A stretch of 64,000 nt of DNA. Source: Podocnemis expansa. Taxonomy: Eukaryota; Chordata; Testudines; Podocnemididae. Both the position numbers and the translations under genes were made by a program. Positions 22,501 through 34,655 of this stretch are shown here, in pieces. The DNA is taken from the NCBI GenBank assembly GCA_007922195.1, contig ML681992.1, positions 1,778,613 to 1,842,612 of the forward strand. The letters run 5' to 3'. The notes under the pieces were generated by a model. That model made no database searches and had not been told where the DNA came from. It saw nothing but the letters and a program-made list of their open reading frames with translations. Numbering within the stretch: position 1 is the first letter of the stretch; each line of letters begins with the position of its first letter.

Positions 22501-24774
22501 TAACAATGCTTTCTCTAAACTCTGATTTTAGAGTATAATTTGTTTTCTTTTACCTCCTGCTTACCAGCCTTATCTCCCCAGGAAGAAGGAAAGAAAAAAA
22601 AGAAAAAAAAAACCCTCTAGTTCTGAAATCTAGCTTTTGCAAAACAATACAATGTGATGGATGGGCCATTCTACATCCTATCCTTTCTGAATTACTATCC
22701 TTAACTTTATTTTCCAAGCATTTTTAACAAAAGACATCCATATTTCTAAATAACATGATATTTTTATCAGGTGAGTCAGCTTGGTCTCACAAGAGCATCA
22801 ATTTTTTCTTCTGAAAAAAACACTGCTGAAGCATTAAGCAACCTGCAACTCTGAGCCACAGAAAGCCATTCCCTTGAGGTTGATTATTTGGTTCCTGAAT
22901 ATGTCACTCTAAAGAACAGCAAATATATCTTCCAGATTCAATTATGGAGAGGAGACACCATCATTTCCTCTTAATAAAACACTTAATCTTGTATTGTGAT
23001 GATCAGGAAAGCTAATCCTAATGAACTAAATGTCAAGCATATGGGGGTAGGGAAGATAGCTGGAAGGACTCGTCAGGTCATGATTTGAAGCAATCCAACC
23101 CAGGAAAATTAAATAGCAAGTGATTACTGTTTGCTAAGACTGGGCACATCTTGCACACATTAAATTTATGGTTTTAATTTACATTTAAGTTAAAATATAA
23201 CTTTCCAGGTTTTAATGCATCACTTGTCTTTAATAAATCTATCATGATTTTGTACTGGTCTTAGACAGTTTTCAAAGGTAATCCAAGAATCTAAGGAAAA
23301 GCAATCTAAATCATCCCATTTAACATGTACAATATATTTAAAATATATCTGTCAACATATTTTAGTGTTTGGTCATAGTATTTTTCTTGAATGGAGGGGT
23401 GTAAAAATTGCTGTATCTTGTATGAGCTTTATATTACATTAACATGTGTGACTGGCTATAGCCATATGCTCTTTAAATTGGTTAATATTCAGTATACCAA
23501 TGATTAATGCTTAGGGAATATGACTTAAATGTTTGAAAACTTACAGTCTGACAAGTAATCAGCCAACATAATCTGAAATTAAGGCAACAGTTACAATCTT
23601 TAGTACCCTATGTTCTAGCAGGAGGTCTGGATAGGAGCAAATTCAAAATTCCTGTGTATACTGGAAAGGGGAATGGAGCCAGAACTGTATTTTTCCTCTC
23701 CTGAAATATTCTTCTGAAGCAATTTTAACCAGCAAAAGAACCATAAGAGACAACCTTAAGATGGTAGGCTTGAGAGTGTGGTAGAGAACAGCTACTCTCC
23801 ACAGCATGCTCCCCACAAGTTCAGGTGGATATCAAAGTAGCTATCTAGTCAGCAAATCAAAGATTATCAGTATCTCTAACAGCTTCATCTTTCACTCTGT
23901 AGCTCAACCTTAAATTGGAAATGTATAGATGTAGTGGAGTCTGTTGAGTGTCCACTGCCTTTTTTGCATGTCCTTGAATGGAGCTTTGAGCAGAAATTGT
24001 GTGAAGTTCACATATCACAATTTTCTGGGGCTTCTTGTGGGCTTATGTAGGATAGAGGAGACAAGCATAAATTATTTTGTAAAAATAAAACTAATTTGAG
24101 TTCATTTGCAATGCTTATCAGAATTAAGAAACAGAACTTTTTTAACCTGAGTACCTCTTTTAAAATTGTCCTTCCATGACATGTTCCAGAAGTCATACAG
24201 TTTATGATTTATTTTTTCTTATTTTCCCCCATATAGACAATACCAAAGGCAAAAATAATTGCAGGAATTTGTGCAAGGAACAGTGTACTACTGTTATTTT
24301 GTTTTACTTTATTCTGCACCCTGAAGGATATTATCAATACAGCAAAGAATTCACTGAAGTTTGTGTTCTGTTTCTTCAGTTGTGATGCCTAGAATGCACA
24401 ATTATTTATTTTATCATCGTATTTTATTCCTTTCTTCGTTCAGATCTGAAGAGTAAACAGATCATTAGCATTAAAATCCAAGCTAAGAAATAGGTAAATC
24501 AGAAACTGAAAAATCCTTGATGTTCATTATTCTCTAAAATATGTAGAGTGGTTAAGGAAAATATGTCTAAAGTACCTTGATTCAATTTTGTGGATTGGAA
24601 GCCCATACTAGTGATATTATTGTGATGCCTAAGGGAAGGTCATGTTAGAAGTACACAGCCTGATTTAGAGCTGAAGGCCCTCACACATCTGGACTTATCA
24701 GCATTTCAGAGTAGAACGATGGAGTGTAATTCAGGCTGCAAGCACTGCAGTAAGGACAGGTCTTTTTCAACAGT
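22501..24774. other. Unassigned AT-rich non-coding stretch
   Basis: No coding exon, RNA gene or repeat could be supported. Confidence 0.5.
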
Positions 24775-24798
24775 TAGATAGATAGATAGATAGATAGA
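24775..24798. repeat. (AGAT)n microsatellite
   Basis: Six AGAT units. Confidence 0.95.
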
Positions 24799-25011
24799 AA
24801 CTGTATAAAAGGTTGTAAATTTACTCTACCACCTATTCTCTCTCTCTCTCACCATACCTCCCCTCTCCCCCAAACAAAACAAAATCAGGGTCATTGGCAA
24901 CTGGTAAAGAAAAACCTAAATTAAATCTCAACCAACATCCTGGGCAGATGGGTTCTGATCCTGAACCTACAGACTTAAATTGAAGGAGGATTGAACCCCT
25001 ATCTACTAACC

Positions 25012-25516
25012 GGGTATGTCCACACATCTCTTATTTCAAAATAACACTGGTTATTTCGAAACAAAAGAGATTAGGTCCACACAACATATTCTTATTTTGA
25101 AATGATGGGCTCCATCATTTCGAAATAAGAGCCATCATTTCAAAATAGCTTAAACCTCCTTTAAATCGAAACAGCTGTTATTTTGAAATGGTTATTTCGA
25201 AATAATGCCATTCGGACATGTTATTTCAAAATAACTAGTATTTCAAAATAACACTTTTGCCCTTCTCCTTCCCAGTGTGCCTTCCTTTTAGCCTATATTG
25301 GGTGGGGACATGGCCCAGGTAGGGGGTCAAGTTGCCACACCTCCCATGATGTCCCTCTCCTAAACCGAAATAGCAAGTCCTGTGCTTGGACATGCCATTT
25401 CGCTTTGAGCTTTTCCCTTAATTTGAATTAATTTATTTCAAAATAAGGACTTTATTCTGAAATAACTCATTTCGAAATAACTTATTTTGAAATAATGATG
25501 TACGTGTGGACGTACC
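25012..25516. mobile_element. Harbinger MITE, TTTCGAAA subfamily, TSD ACC
   Basis: A 505-bp full-length element. The left end is GGGTATGTCCACACATCTC; the right end reads GGTACGTCCACACGTAC in reverse. ACC flanks it at 25009-25011 and 25517-25519. The interior holds many TTTCGAAA/TTTCAAAA/TTTTGAAA words. It also has 'cttctccttcccagtgtgcc' and 'gttgccacacctcccatgatg' blocks, shared with the termini of the autonomous element at 54856-58901, and the central palindrome at about 25366-25402. Confidence 0.9.
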
Positions 25517-25519
25517 ACC

Positions 25520-26134
25520 TTTCTTTATGCATTAAATAAATAACGTGAGTAATTAAATGAACTGTTTTCTTAATTAATTGTAACAAAACTTTGGGAACAG
25601 TTTCTTCCAGTTGCTTACAATTTCCACATATACAAACAACACAACACAAGCCTTTTTTCTCACTTTCCCTGTACAACAAATAGAGAACAGATTTCACTAT
25701 AGATCTAAAGAAGATTAACAATGTAAAAGGGACTTCATGCAGATTCAGACAATTAAACAAACAAAAAGTTCTATTCCTTTTTTTCTTTCATAGAGATTTT
25801 TTTTTTTTTTAAAGAAATAGTTGAATGGATTGTGCACCAAGGAACCTTTCAGGTACGAAAGATTTAACAAAGCACGAAATCAAGTGAAATAGCCTAGGAA
25901 ACACTGTACATTAAAACAAGATTTCTGTGTCTTTGCAGACTTCTTATACCATTTGGTATTAGAGATCCTTGTGATCTTTTTTTATTATATGCTGATCAAG
26001 GTTTCAAAAACCATGAAATCTTAACAAAGCTCAGGTGGGAAAACCATAAGACTAGCAGGTATAGACCATGAATGATCACCACTGAAGTAAATTAATAGTT
26101 CCAAAGGGGTAACTACAGATTCTTTTCTCATTAC
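25520..26134. other. Unassigned AT-rich stretch
   Basis: Nothing supported beyond T-rich runs near 25800. Confidence 0.5.
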
Positions 26135-26371
26135 AACAGGCAGTTTGACCTCACCTTCTCTATATGCTGTTTCTCAATGTTTGAATCTAAAATACTGCTT
26201 TGATTTGCTGTTACAATCTGACCTGATCCTATCGCATACACTTCTCTGCATTTATTTTCCTTCCATTCTGTAAGTTCCCCATCTTCAAAGTGTCTAATGA
26301 AGTTGGATTTTCTCCTATGAAAGCTTGTGTGATAAATAAATTTGTTAGCCTTCGAAAGTGTCACAGAACTC
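26135..26371 (+). mobile_element. Penelope-like element 3' end
   Basis: Read on the plus strand it carries the PLE 3' segment: 'cattctgtaagttccccatcttcaaag', then 'gaaagcttgtgtgataaataaatttgttag', then 'gtgtcacagaactct'. A Harbinger MITE begins immediately after it (TSD TTA at 26372-26374). 5'-truncated and non-coding. Confidence 0.75.
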
Positions 26372-26374
26372 TTA

Positions 26375-27100
26375 GGTTATGTCCACACACAGCTTTTAAA
26401 TCAAAATAATGCTGCTTATATCTGTTTTTAAAAGTGTAGGTCCCCACAATGTTTTCTTCAGTCAGAATGATGAGTGCTGACATGTTGAAACAAGGAAAGT
26501 TAGAGTGATTCAATAAAACCCTGTTTTAAATCTCATGGAGGCTTAGATCTAAACTGTTATATCGAAATAACGCCGTGTGGGTATGTTATTTCGATTTAAT
26601 GGTTGTTTTGATTTAACAGTTTTGTACTTCTCCTTCCCAGGGTGCCTTTCTCTATTCATATAGCGGGTGAGGGAATGGCCCTTCTAGGGAGCCATCTTGC
26701 CATGCCTCCCATGGTGCCCAATGTTCCCTATAATATTTTGTAGGCTGCGTGCACAAAAAAGTTTCTTTGTGTTCACAAAAAAAAAAAAAAAACCAAAAAA
26801 AAAAAAATAAATGCAATAATTTTGTGCACTAATATTAGCATTGCTGAATTTTTTTGTGAGTGCTTTATTTTGTTGTTTGCATGGATTTCACAGTCTGTGT
26901 GCCTGTGCACATGAGCACAGCTTAGAGGGAACAATAAATCAGACTAGCAAGTCCTGTCCATGGATATGCTAGTTCAATTTGACTTTCTAGTGTGAACCTG
27001 TTAAATCGATTTAGCTTAGATAAATTTAATGATTTTTCTAGCAATTTTATTAAATCAATTTAAGTTAAATTTATTTAACTGTCTGTGTGTGGCCACAGCC
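26375..27100. mobile_element. Harbinger MITE with nested hAT-like element, TSD TTA
   Basis: A 726-bp element. The left end is GGTTATGTCCACACACAG; the right end reads GGCTGTGGCCACACACAG in reverse. TTA flanks it at 26372-26374 and 27101-27103. The interior has ATCGAAAT/TTCGATTTAA-type words and the shared 'cttctccttcccagggtgcc' and 'gccatgcctcccatgg' blocks. A second element (about 26719-26935) interrupts it between the 'cccatgg' block and the central palindrome half 'gactagcaagtcc...'. Confidence 0.9.
26719..26935. mobile_element. hAT-like MITE nested in the Harbinger MITE
   Basis: Opens CAATGTTCCCTATAAT and closes CTTAGAGGGAACA, the terminus of the element at 5795-5980. The interior has 'gtgcaca'/'tgtgcac' inverted words around long A runs. 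Exact right end and duplication are unclear. Its position inside a Harbinger MITE shows it is the younger insertion. Confidence 0.7.
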
Positions 27101-27103
27101 TTA

Positions 27104-28600
27104 GTTTGTTTTAAGGGAATCCCAAGCACTCTACTGGTTTCCCTGCTTCTGCCCTCAGAGTAGGGGAGGGAGGTCATATGAAATCAAAAAGTGGTTTATC
27201 TCTTTTAAGAGATAACTCCCACATTGAAATGTAGCAAAGTTATCTTCAGTTTCCCTGACACATTCTTTAATTTAGATGATCCGGATCCAGATATTCCACA
27301 CTTTCTCACAAGGCATGATTGTCAACAAATATTTGTCTTTCTAAACTTTAAATGACTGCATTTACCATTTCATCATATATCAGTTTGAATTTTTCAAAAG
27401 GAATTTGATTTGTTGAGCTGATCATAATTTATGGAACTGCTTTTCCACACAAAATGTGATTCAATTATATTAAAATGTTCTTAACAATGTCAATTCTGAT
27501 GAGATTATAAAAAAAAGCAATGAAGCATTTGGTAAATTTTTGTTTTGATTTATCATTTCAAAGTTTGCTATACTGTAAATTTTGCAATACATTATTATAT
27601 ATATTATTATATATATTAATACATTATAATATAAAATAAAAAAGTTAAAATTGAAACAAAGTATTTTCATTTAGATGAATGAAACATGTTAACTGACCTG
27701 AAGCTTTTTTTTCTGAAAATTTTAATTCACAAGAAATTTCAGGTTTAATCATTACATTCTGACTCAGAATGAAAAGAAAGATTGAAACAAAAATTCTTGT
27801 TCCCATACATCTCTCTTCATTGCCTTCTTCCTTGGATTTTTTTCCTCTTAGATCAGAGTCCAGATGCATTTTTCTGTATCTGTGTGTGTGTTTGTGTCTG
27901 AGTCTGTGTGTGCACATTTGAGAATACATTTTTTCAAATCCCTGAGTTTCCAGTATGCGACTTGAAATGTCATTGCCAATTTTTTTCTAAGAAAATAAGT
28001 ACAGAATTGTTAAAATTCTTGAATTTTCTGATTCTCATTTGACATTCTTGGGGTTAACTAAGAGGTAGTTGAGATAAGGCATAACAATAATAGGCGTTCT
28101 TCTATATCCATCTTATGTGTTGTCCCCACAAAGGAAGTGGGAACAATATGGAAATATGTCATGCAAGATTTATTATTTATTCATTGAATAGATATAGCTA
28201 GTGTAACAATCACTGTAACACTCTATGCTCACCAAATGAATGCAAATATCCACTTCACCTTGAAGATTTGTTATACTATAACTTGAAAATAGTACGTTAT
28301 GAACTCATAAATAATTTTTTTCAGACATATGAGCCTTCATGTGAATATGTATCTTAGTGATTACCTGTCCTAAATTTGACTGGTCTGTATCTGTGATCTG
28401 TGTCCAACTACAACAACAGGGTACAGAGAGAAATAATGTTGTATTACATTCATAAGTCACATAATTGATATCTGCTATTCATCTAAAATTGTTGGCACAA
28501 TGGAGGAAATTTCCAGTTAAAATCAGTTTCACCATTGTGCAGACAAAGTATGTCCTGTTCGATGTCTTTGGAATGCTCATGATGTACTGATCATTATTGT
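27104..28600. other. Unassigned AT-rich stretch
   Basis: Includes an (ATT/AT)n-rich segment at about 27590-27640 and a (TG)n-like tract near 27880-27910. No gene supported. Confidence 0.5.
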
Positions 28601-29330
28601 TGTTATAATGTCATGTGTATAGTTATGAAGCTTCACTATGTAATATTTCCAAAGATATGTTCTTATGGATTAAAGCATGCAGGCAAAACTCTCCACAAAC
28701 AGAGGGGCCGTTTGTGCCTCAGAACAGTGTGTGTAGGACGAACCCAGCTCTGCCTTCCAGGAACAAAGGACTGGCCTATGCATCAATGATTTATCAACTG
28801 GACTCTTGAGGTAGTCACTTCCTTTCCCTGGGGTATCTTGGAATCAGAAGGAATTAATGGTCACTCCCTCAGAGCATAGATGAGTTCCTATAAGTACATT
28901 GTTTGTCACCTGAGAGAAGACAAAGCTCCAGAAGAGAGAAGAAACATTATAAAAAGGAAAGACATTTGCCCTGCTCTCTTTCTTTTGAATCTATCTACAA
29001 ACACCTTCAAGAAACTGAAGCACTGAGCAACAGAGAAAGCAGCCAGTGTGAGAATCGCCTAGGTTTGTAAGACTGTTGAAATTGTTAAGCTTATTTAGCA
29101 GGGTTTTTTGTTTGTTTCTTTGTTTGTTTCTCTTGATTAAATCTGATTTGTTATGATTTGACTTATATTTAATTAAAATCCTTCAGTACTTAATAAATGT
29201 GTTTGTTTGTTTGTTTTACCTAAAGTAGTGCTTTTGGTCTGAAGTGTGCTAGAGACTCCATTGTGAATAACAAGGCAGCAATACACCAACCAAAGTTGCA
29301 CCAGGGGAATGTCACACCTGTACACACAGA
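28601..29330 (+). mobile_element. Possible LTR-type retroelement remnant (weak)
   Basis: The layout resembles a retroelement LTR. It starts near TGTTATAATGTCATGTG (about 28601), has a mid GC-richer block, a 'cattataaaaagg' box at about 28948, a 'ctgctctctttc' start region, and later an AATAAA (about 29192) between T/G-rich (GTTT)n tracts. No target duplication or coding similarity was found, so this is only a compositional call. Confidence 0.25.
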
Positions 29331-30900
29331 AGAAGAGAGGAAGTTAAAAATGGTGCCTTTTGTTGAATTAATTTAAGATTATCATAAGTATGTGCTGGCT
29401 ACTGTTGTGGGTCACTGCAGCATTGAGTAAATGCCATACGGACTTGAAATAATTGCAGTAAGCCTTTACCATATATGAGCATGCACAATAAGCAATTTCC
29501 TTGAGTTAGAAATAGTTATCGTTATTCCTGTGTACCGGATCTTCCCTTTATAAATCCAAACCTTCTCTTATTTAAAACAAAATTATTTCCCAAAGCAATG
29601 AGTCAACTCAAAGCCATCCACAGCACAGCAAACATTACAAAAATAGTTTAAAAGGATTATTAGCCTTTCAAAATATTTAAGCATTTCAAGGAGTATAAGC
29701 TTAAGCCATAGGATTTCTTCATGATTTCTAAGCCTTCTATGGAAAAGCTGATGAGCAGGTGCAAATTCTAGCTCCTATGCTCTGAGAGAGTCCAAGCTGG
29801 ACTGTCAAAGGCTTCCATGACAGCACTGTCCTTTCTCAAATGCAAGGATTATTACTGAGCATTGTTTTTAAAATTCTGCTCAGTCTTGACTTCTTCTGGG
29901 CCATGGAGTTTAAGGTTCATAGCTGACTCTTCCATTTTCCAGTGTGCTGGCTCAGTATTATTTTCTCTGTAATATAATGAAAGATCAAATAGGCCAGCCT
30001 CTCATTAAGTCACACACAAAATTTTAATGTCCATAGTCAATGATAAAAGCAAATGTCCCTTATTGCCTATTTCTCCTTAAAACATGCTGAGTACATTTTT
30101 ATGACAGTATAGCCTATAATTTCTAAACTCAATTTAGTATTCATGAAGGATGTCAGACTCTCACCATACTTATTATCCAGGGGTCAAATCTACCCTTTTT
30201 AAAGATGGTCTTCTCCCTGCTCACAAATATCCAGCTTCTATCCCAAACCACAATCCCTCCTACAGGTACATTTCTAAGAACAGGCTGTAAGAGACAGGAG
30301 CAGAAACAGCTCTGTGTAGATGACAGGGGTTCAGCAAGAACCCAGAACCAGATGCAAGGGTGAGTGGCACCTGGGAGCAGTGTGAAGGTAGCCCAGAGGA
30401 CCTGTTGTATTGCCTTAGGAGGTGAGGCTTCACTAGGGGATGTACATCAGTTCCTGGGCCGGTTCTGAAGGAAGTGGGTGGGCCCAGGTGACTTCCCACC
30501 TCCCCCAGACTGCCAGTGACTGGCAACAGTACTGGTGTTGGCCACTGCCTCAGACTGGGCCTCTCTGAACTATATTCTGTCTGGAAGGGGGAACTGTGGG
30601 AAGAATTCAGTCAGAGAACTGAGACATTGAACAAATATCAGGCACAGGCCACCAGACGGTAGCATCACATGATCTATTCCCTGGACACGTCACCAGAAGG
30701 CACCTATCCAGCAAGCTGGTGCAAGCAAATGTCTATAATCACTTAATAAACATATTTCAAATCCTTTGAAGGCACTTGAATAGTATATGGTGAGGATGGT
30801 GTAAGAACCTATGTATAATAAAATAGAAAATAGAAAAGATGTTATCAGTTATTCCTCTTCTCATCCTCTGCCCCTCTCCTACATTTGTTTGTTATTTCCA
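29331..30900. other. Unassigned stretch
   Basis: No gene or element recognised. A locally GC-richer patch around 30280-30560 has no recognisable coding content. Confidence 0.5.
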
Positions 30901-30904
30901 CCTA

Positions 30905-30990
30905 TTGTACCTTCTCTTAATTAAACTGTAAGCTCTTTGGGGGCAAGCATCTGTATCTTAGTGCGTATTATACTGCATGAGGATTGGGAA
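30905..30990 (+). repeat. Old dispersed repeat, second copy
   Basis: 'attaaactgtaagctctttgggggcaagcatctgtatcttagtgcg' matches the repeat at 9985-10130. Confidence 0.5.
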
Positions 30991-31177
30991 ATCACAAATC
31001 TGAGGCCTAAAACCATCATTCTATCCACCCACATCCTGCAATGTACCTGGACCTTTGGATTTGGGGCTATAAAGGTTGGACTGAAATTCAGGAGCCAGAT
31101 CTGGGTATTTGATTCAAATCCATGTCCTCTCATAATGTCTCTCATGAAGATTCCTGTTTTTTAGACAACCTTTATAC

Positions 31178-31529
31178 CAGTGGTTCCCAACCTTTTTCAG
31201 GGTGGGTACCCCTTTTTAACAAAAAAAAAAATCTTTACACCCCCCCTGGCTGATTATGTAACCACTGGAACAGCCAGTGAGCAGCACTGCCACCACCATT
31301 GCCCGCGCCACTGGGGAGTCAAGCCGCAGCAGCTGTGGCCCCCTGCCATAGAGTTGCCATGGCCCCATTCCCCTGCCAGGATCTGGCCATGGGCGGGGAG
31401 AGGCTGCCCTGGCGAGGATCATTAGGGCTGTAGCTGGATTCTGGCCCTGGTAGGGAGAGGCTCCATGGACCCCCTGCAACATGTCCATGGATCCCTTGGG
31501 GTCCCCGGACCATAGGTTGGGAGCCACGG
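31178..31529. mobile_element. hAT non-autonomous element with 8-bp TSD
   Basis: A 352-bp element. The left end is CAGTGGTTCCCAACCT; the right end reads CCGTGGCTCCCAACCT in reverse. It is flanked by CTTTATAC (31170-31177) and CTTTATTC (31530-31537), seven of eight bases identical. The interior is GC-rich without a transposase. Confidence 0.85.
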
Positions 31530-31539
31530 CTTTATTCTA

Positions 31540-32200
31540 ACTCTCTCCATCTTGTCTGTCTGTCTTCTCTGTGCTTTCTCACCTTTCTCCAGCAGATGGT
31601 GGAATGCCTATAGGTTAAGTTTCAGGCAAGTAGTGTTCATAGGTTTTGGTTTGGTCTACTTTTAGTCTTGACAGAAAAATAAAATAGGAACAAGATTTTT
31701 AGATCAAAATACCTTTAAACCAATGCACTACAACAGAGAAAACAAGTACAGAAGTAATTCAGAGTGATTTGTCTTCTTGCACAAGGAATTTTAAGTACCA
31801 CAGATGCATTTGTTGCAAAAGGTCGGCTGGCCGGCGTAGCATGAACAGTGGCCAGCTGACCCTTCCAGGCCTGGGAAAGGTCCTTGGCCCCCGTAAGCAG
31901 GAGTTTTTCCTTCCCTCACTCTTTGTATCTGTGGGCTGTTCCTCACCAGCATTCTGCTCCTTTTCCCGATCTGCCTGCCATCCAATCACACCTTGCCTCC
32001 TCTTAAACATGCCAGTAGCTCTCCACCTTCTCACATCCAGCTGCACCCTTTCTCTGGAGGAAAAGCTTTTGAAAAAGTCCTCGGTGGGACCAGGTATTCC
32101 AATTAGCCTGAAGCACTGCACAGCTACTAGCAGAAAAGGGACTTGCTGAGCTTGGGGATAATATATTGTCTTTGTAGAGCTCTCTGGAAACCATCCACTA
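31540..32200. other. Unassigned stretch with overlapping chance ORFs
   Basis: Open frames on both strands overlap at 31759-32149, but none shows a domain, a signal peptide or a consistent codon pattern. No gene is supported. Confidence 0.45.
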
Positions 32201-32205
32201 GGATG

Positions 32206-32319
32206 GTTAATTAAGGAATTCCTTAATTTGAACTAAGGAAAGCCTAGTGTGGACAGGGACTAAGTTCATTCAAATTAAGCCTCCTTAATTCAAACTAACT
32301 TGCAAGTGTAGACATAGCC
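32206..32319. mobile_element. Harbinger MITE right-end fragment
   Basis: The last 114 bp of a GTTTGAAC-subfamily MITE: 'aattccttaatttgaactaagg...ctccttaattcaaactaacttgcaagtgtagacatagcc', ending in the family terminus and followed by TTA. It closely parallels the right end of the element at 50961-51456. The left part is missing. Confidence 0.75.
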
Positions 32320-32322
32320 TTA

Positions 32323-33436
32323 ATGTAAAAATACTTCTGCCAACATTCCTGTCACTCTAAAATCTTGCTTCTTTTAAAAAGCTAACATCAATTATGTTTG
32401 CACACCCCAATACAAAATCCCCAGAACCATATACAAAATTTTCTTTCTTTCCCAGCCAGAGGGCATCTTCTATAGTCCATCTTCTCTTAGAAAAAATACC
32501 AGCCTAACTACAAGATGCACTAGCATCCTTTTCTCCAAACTAATGCTCGATGAATGAAACAGAAATATGCTACTATACTGTGAGGTATCCTCTACATATC
32601 AGTTCAGGAAATTAAAGATAAAACACTTGATTATACATCCATTCACACTGGCCAAGCTATTGAATATGGCACAGTCATCAAACAGAATGGCATATGGTAA
32701 TCCATATGGCTCCATAATGCAATAATAACAGGCAAGAATTGCTCTATTTAAAAAACATTCTTGCCAATAAAAGGCCACTGACCAACTTAGATGCAAAATG
32801 AGAAGCATGTATGGAATTGATAAGGGTTTTGCTGCAAATTCTAGGGGATGATAAGTATGTTTTACTTGGAAAGTTACTATTTCAAATTTCCATCTCATTT
32901 TGATCTTTCCTTGCAGAGCAAAATGATACCTTGTGGCCATACCAAATGCTACTCAAACAAGATAGAACTGTAAAGCAAAAGTCAATTAATCTAATCAAAA
33001 GACATTACCAGAAAATACTCTATTGTAATATGTTCATGTATGGGATGAGAGAGGAATTTCCACCATTCTGAGACATTTTACTGCTGCTTCTGACATTCCC
33101 CACTATATGTGCAGGAAACACCTTTCAAAATGGTGATTAACTGTTAATATGTGTCCTCTGTATCTCCTCTAGCTTAATCAGGATCAAACTCACAATGACA
33201 GCTTTTGTATACTACAAGACTACAGCATTCAAGCACCCTCACTACTCTGAGGTTTGCTGAAATCCATATTAGCCATGTCACCTCCCTTTAACTAACATTA
33301 AGGATACCATTTTCAAAGCCACCCAAGTGACTTAGGAGTTTATGTATCATTTTCAAAGTAACAAATCATATAGGAAGCATATCTCTCTTTGAATTCAATA
33401 GGCTGTGAGCTCCTAAATCCCCTTTTAAAATAAGAC
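32323..33436. other. Unassigned AT-rich stretch
   Basis: Nothing supported. Confidence 0.5.
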
Positions 33437-33440
33437 TTAA

Positions 33441-33665
33441 GGTCTGTCTAAACACTCCTGCACTGCAGACTATAAGGGTATGAATGTGGCATGCACTAAA
33501 GTGTTACACTGCAATGCCTCAGTATAGACCCTTCTGGTGTAAACTAAAGGATATTTAGTTTGCATTAATAGCAGGTTCTACACTGGGTAGCTGGAACACA
33601 TCACTAGTGTTTCCTGAAACTCAAATTTTCATAGTCTGCACTGTGGAGGTAGACTAGACATGACC
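33441..33665. mobile_element. Short Harbinger-like MITE
   Basis: About 225 bp with ends GGTCTGTCTAAAC, and GGTCATGTCTAGTC in reverse. TTA flanks the right end and TTAA the left. It has inverted 'gtctgcactgt'/'actgcagactat' segments. More diverged than the other MITEs, with no shared central hairpin recognised. Confidence 0.5.
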
Positions 33666-34182
33666 TTACTCTATTGTCAGTCAACTGTTGCAACACTCTT
33701 GGAAGAATATCTAAATATTTGATTTCATAATAGCCTTTTCCTGTATACTATTTATCTGAGCCAGAGATAAAACTGAAACCTAGAGTTTCACCTTTTTGCA
33801 ACGTTTATATAAAAATCCAGTTTTGTATAGAAGAAAAAAAGATAAAGGTATAAGTTTATCATTGCTCATGTCCCTTTTTACTAACAATCAATAGAAAAAT
33901 GACAACATAAGAAACCACATGTTACTCCAAAGGGTAGGCTTGCATTTGGATTCACAAGACACAGTCAGAGACCATTTAAAGTGTTTATTGAATGCCTGGA
34001 TGAGCAACCCTAAGCAAGCAAAATAATACAGTGAGGAGAAGCTTACATCCCTTTTGCAGCTGGGGACCCCTGGATGACTGCAGATGCCACTAAGCAGGTT
34101 TCTGCTGCACATTGGTCCTGCAGCGAGGTCCACGGCTCCTCAGGGGATATGCTAACATACAGCATTTCAGGAAAGTTCCAAA

Positions 34183-34428
34183 GGGGCCTCTGTGTTAGTC
34201 TAGTTCAGTAAAACAAACAAAGAGTGCTGTGGCACTTAAAGACTAACAAATTTACTTATCACATGAGCTTTCATCAGAGAAAATTCCATTTCATCATATG
34301 CTTTGAAGATGGGAGAACTTACAGAATGGGAGGAAATAAATGCAGGGGAATGTAAGTCATGGGAACAGGTCACACTGTAACACCAAATCAAAACACTCGT
34401 AAATATACAAACACTGGGGAATAATATA
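34183..34428 (-). mobile_element. Penelope-like element 3' end, antisense
   Basis: In plus orientation: 'tgttagtctagttcagtaaaacaaac...gtggcacttaaagactaacaaatttacttatcacatgagctttcatc...ctttgaagatgggagaacttacagaatggg'. This is the PLE 3' end family in reverse, also seen at 7705-8440. Non-coding and 5'-truncated. Confidence 0.75.
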
Positions 34429-34562
34429 GGACACGTCTACACAATGTGTTTAAGTCAACTTAAAGGCCCTTAAGTGAACTTAAACAGATCCCTGTCTACA
34501 CTGCAGGGTAATAAAGTCAACTTTAGAGTCCAGTAAAGTTGACTTTATAAGCTCCACTTAAG
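34429..34562. mobile_element. Harbinger MITE fragment, AAGTTGACTT subfamily
   Basis: The left end GGACACGTCTACAC is followed by repeated 'aagtcaactt'/'aagttgactt' words. It shares these with the larger element at 45370-45803. It lies between two PLE tail segments; the right end is degraded. Confidence 0.6.
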
Positions 34563-34655
34563 GTCTATAAGGTTCCACAGGACTCCCATTATTATCATTA
34601 TTATTTTTTTTTTTCACACAGACTAAAACAGCTACCCCTCTCTGGAACTGGAAGA
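34563..34655 (+). mobile_element. Penelope-like element 3' tail fragment
   Basis: 'taaggttccacaggactcc', an AT/T-rich run and 'cacagactaaaacagctacccctct' match the extreme 3' tail of the PLE family in plus orientation. Confidence 0.55.
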
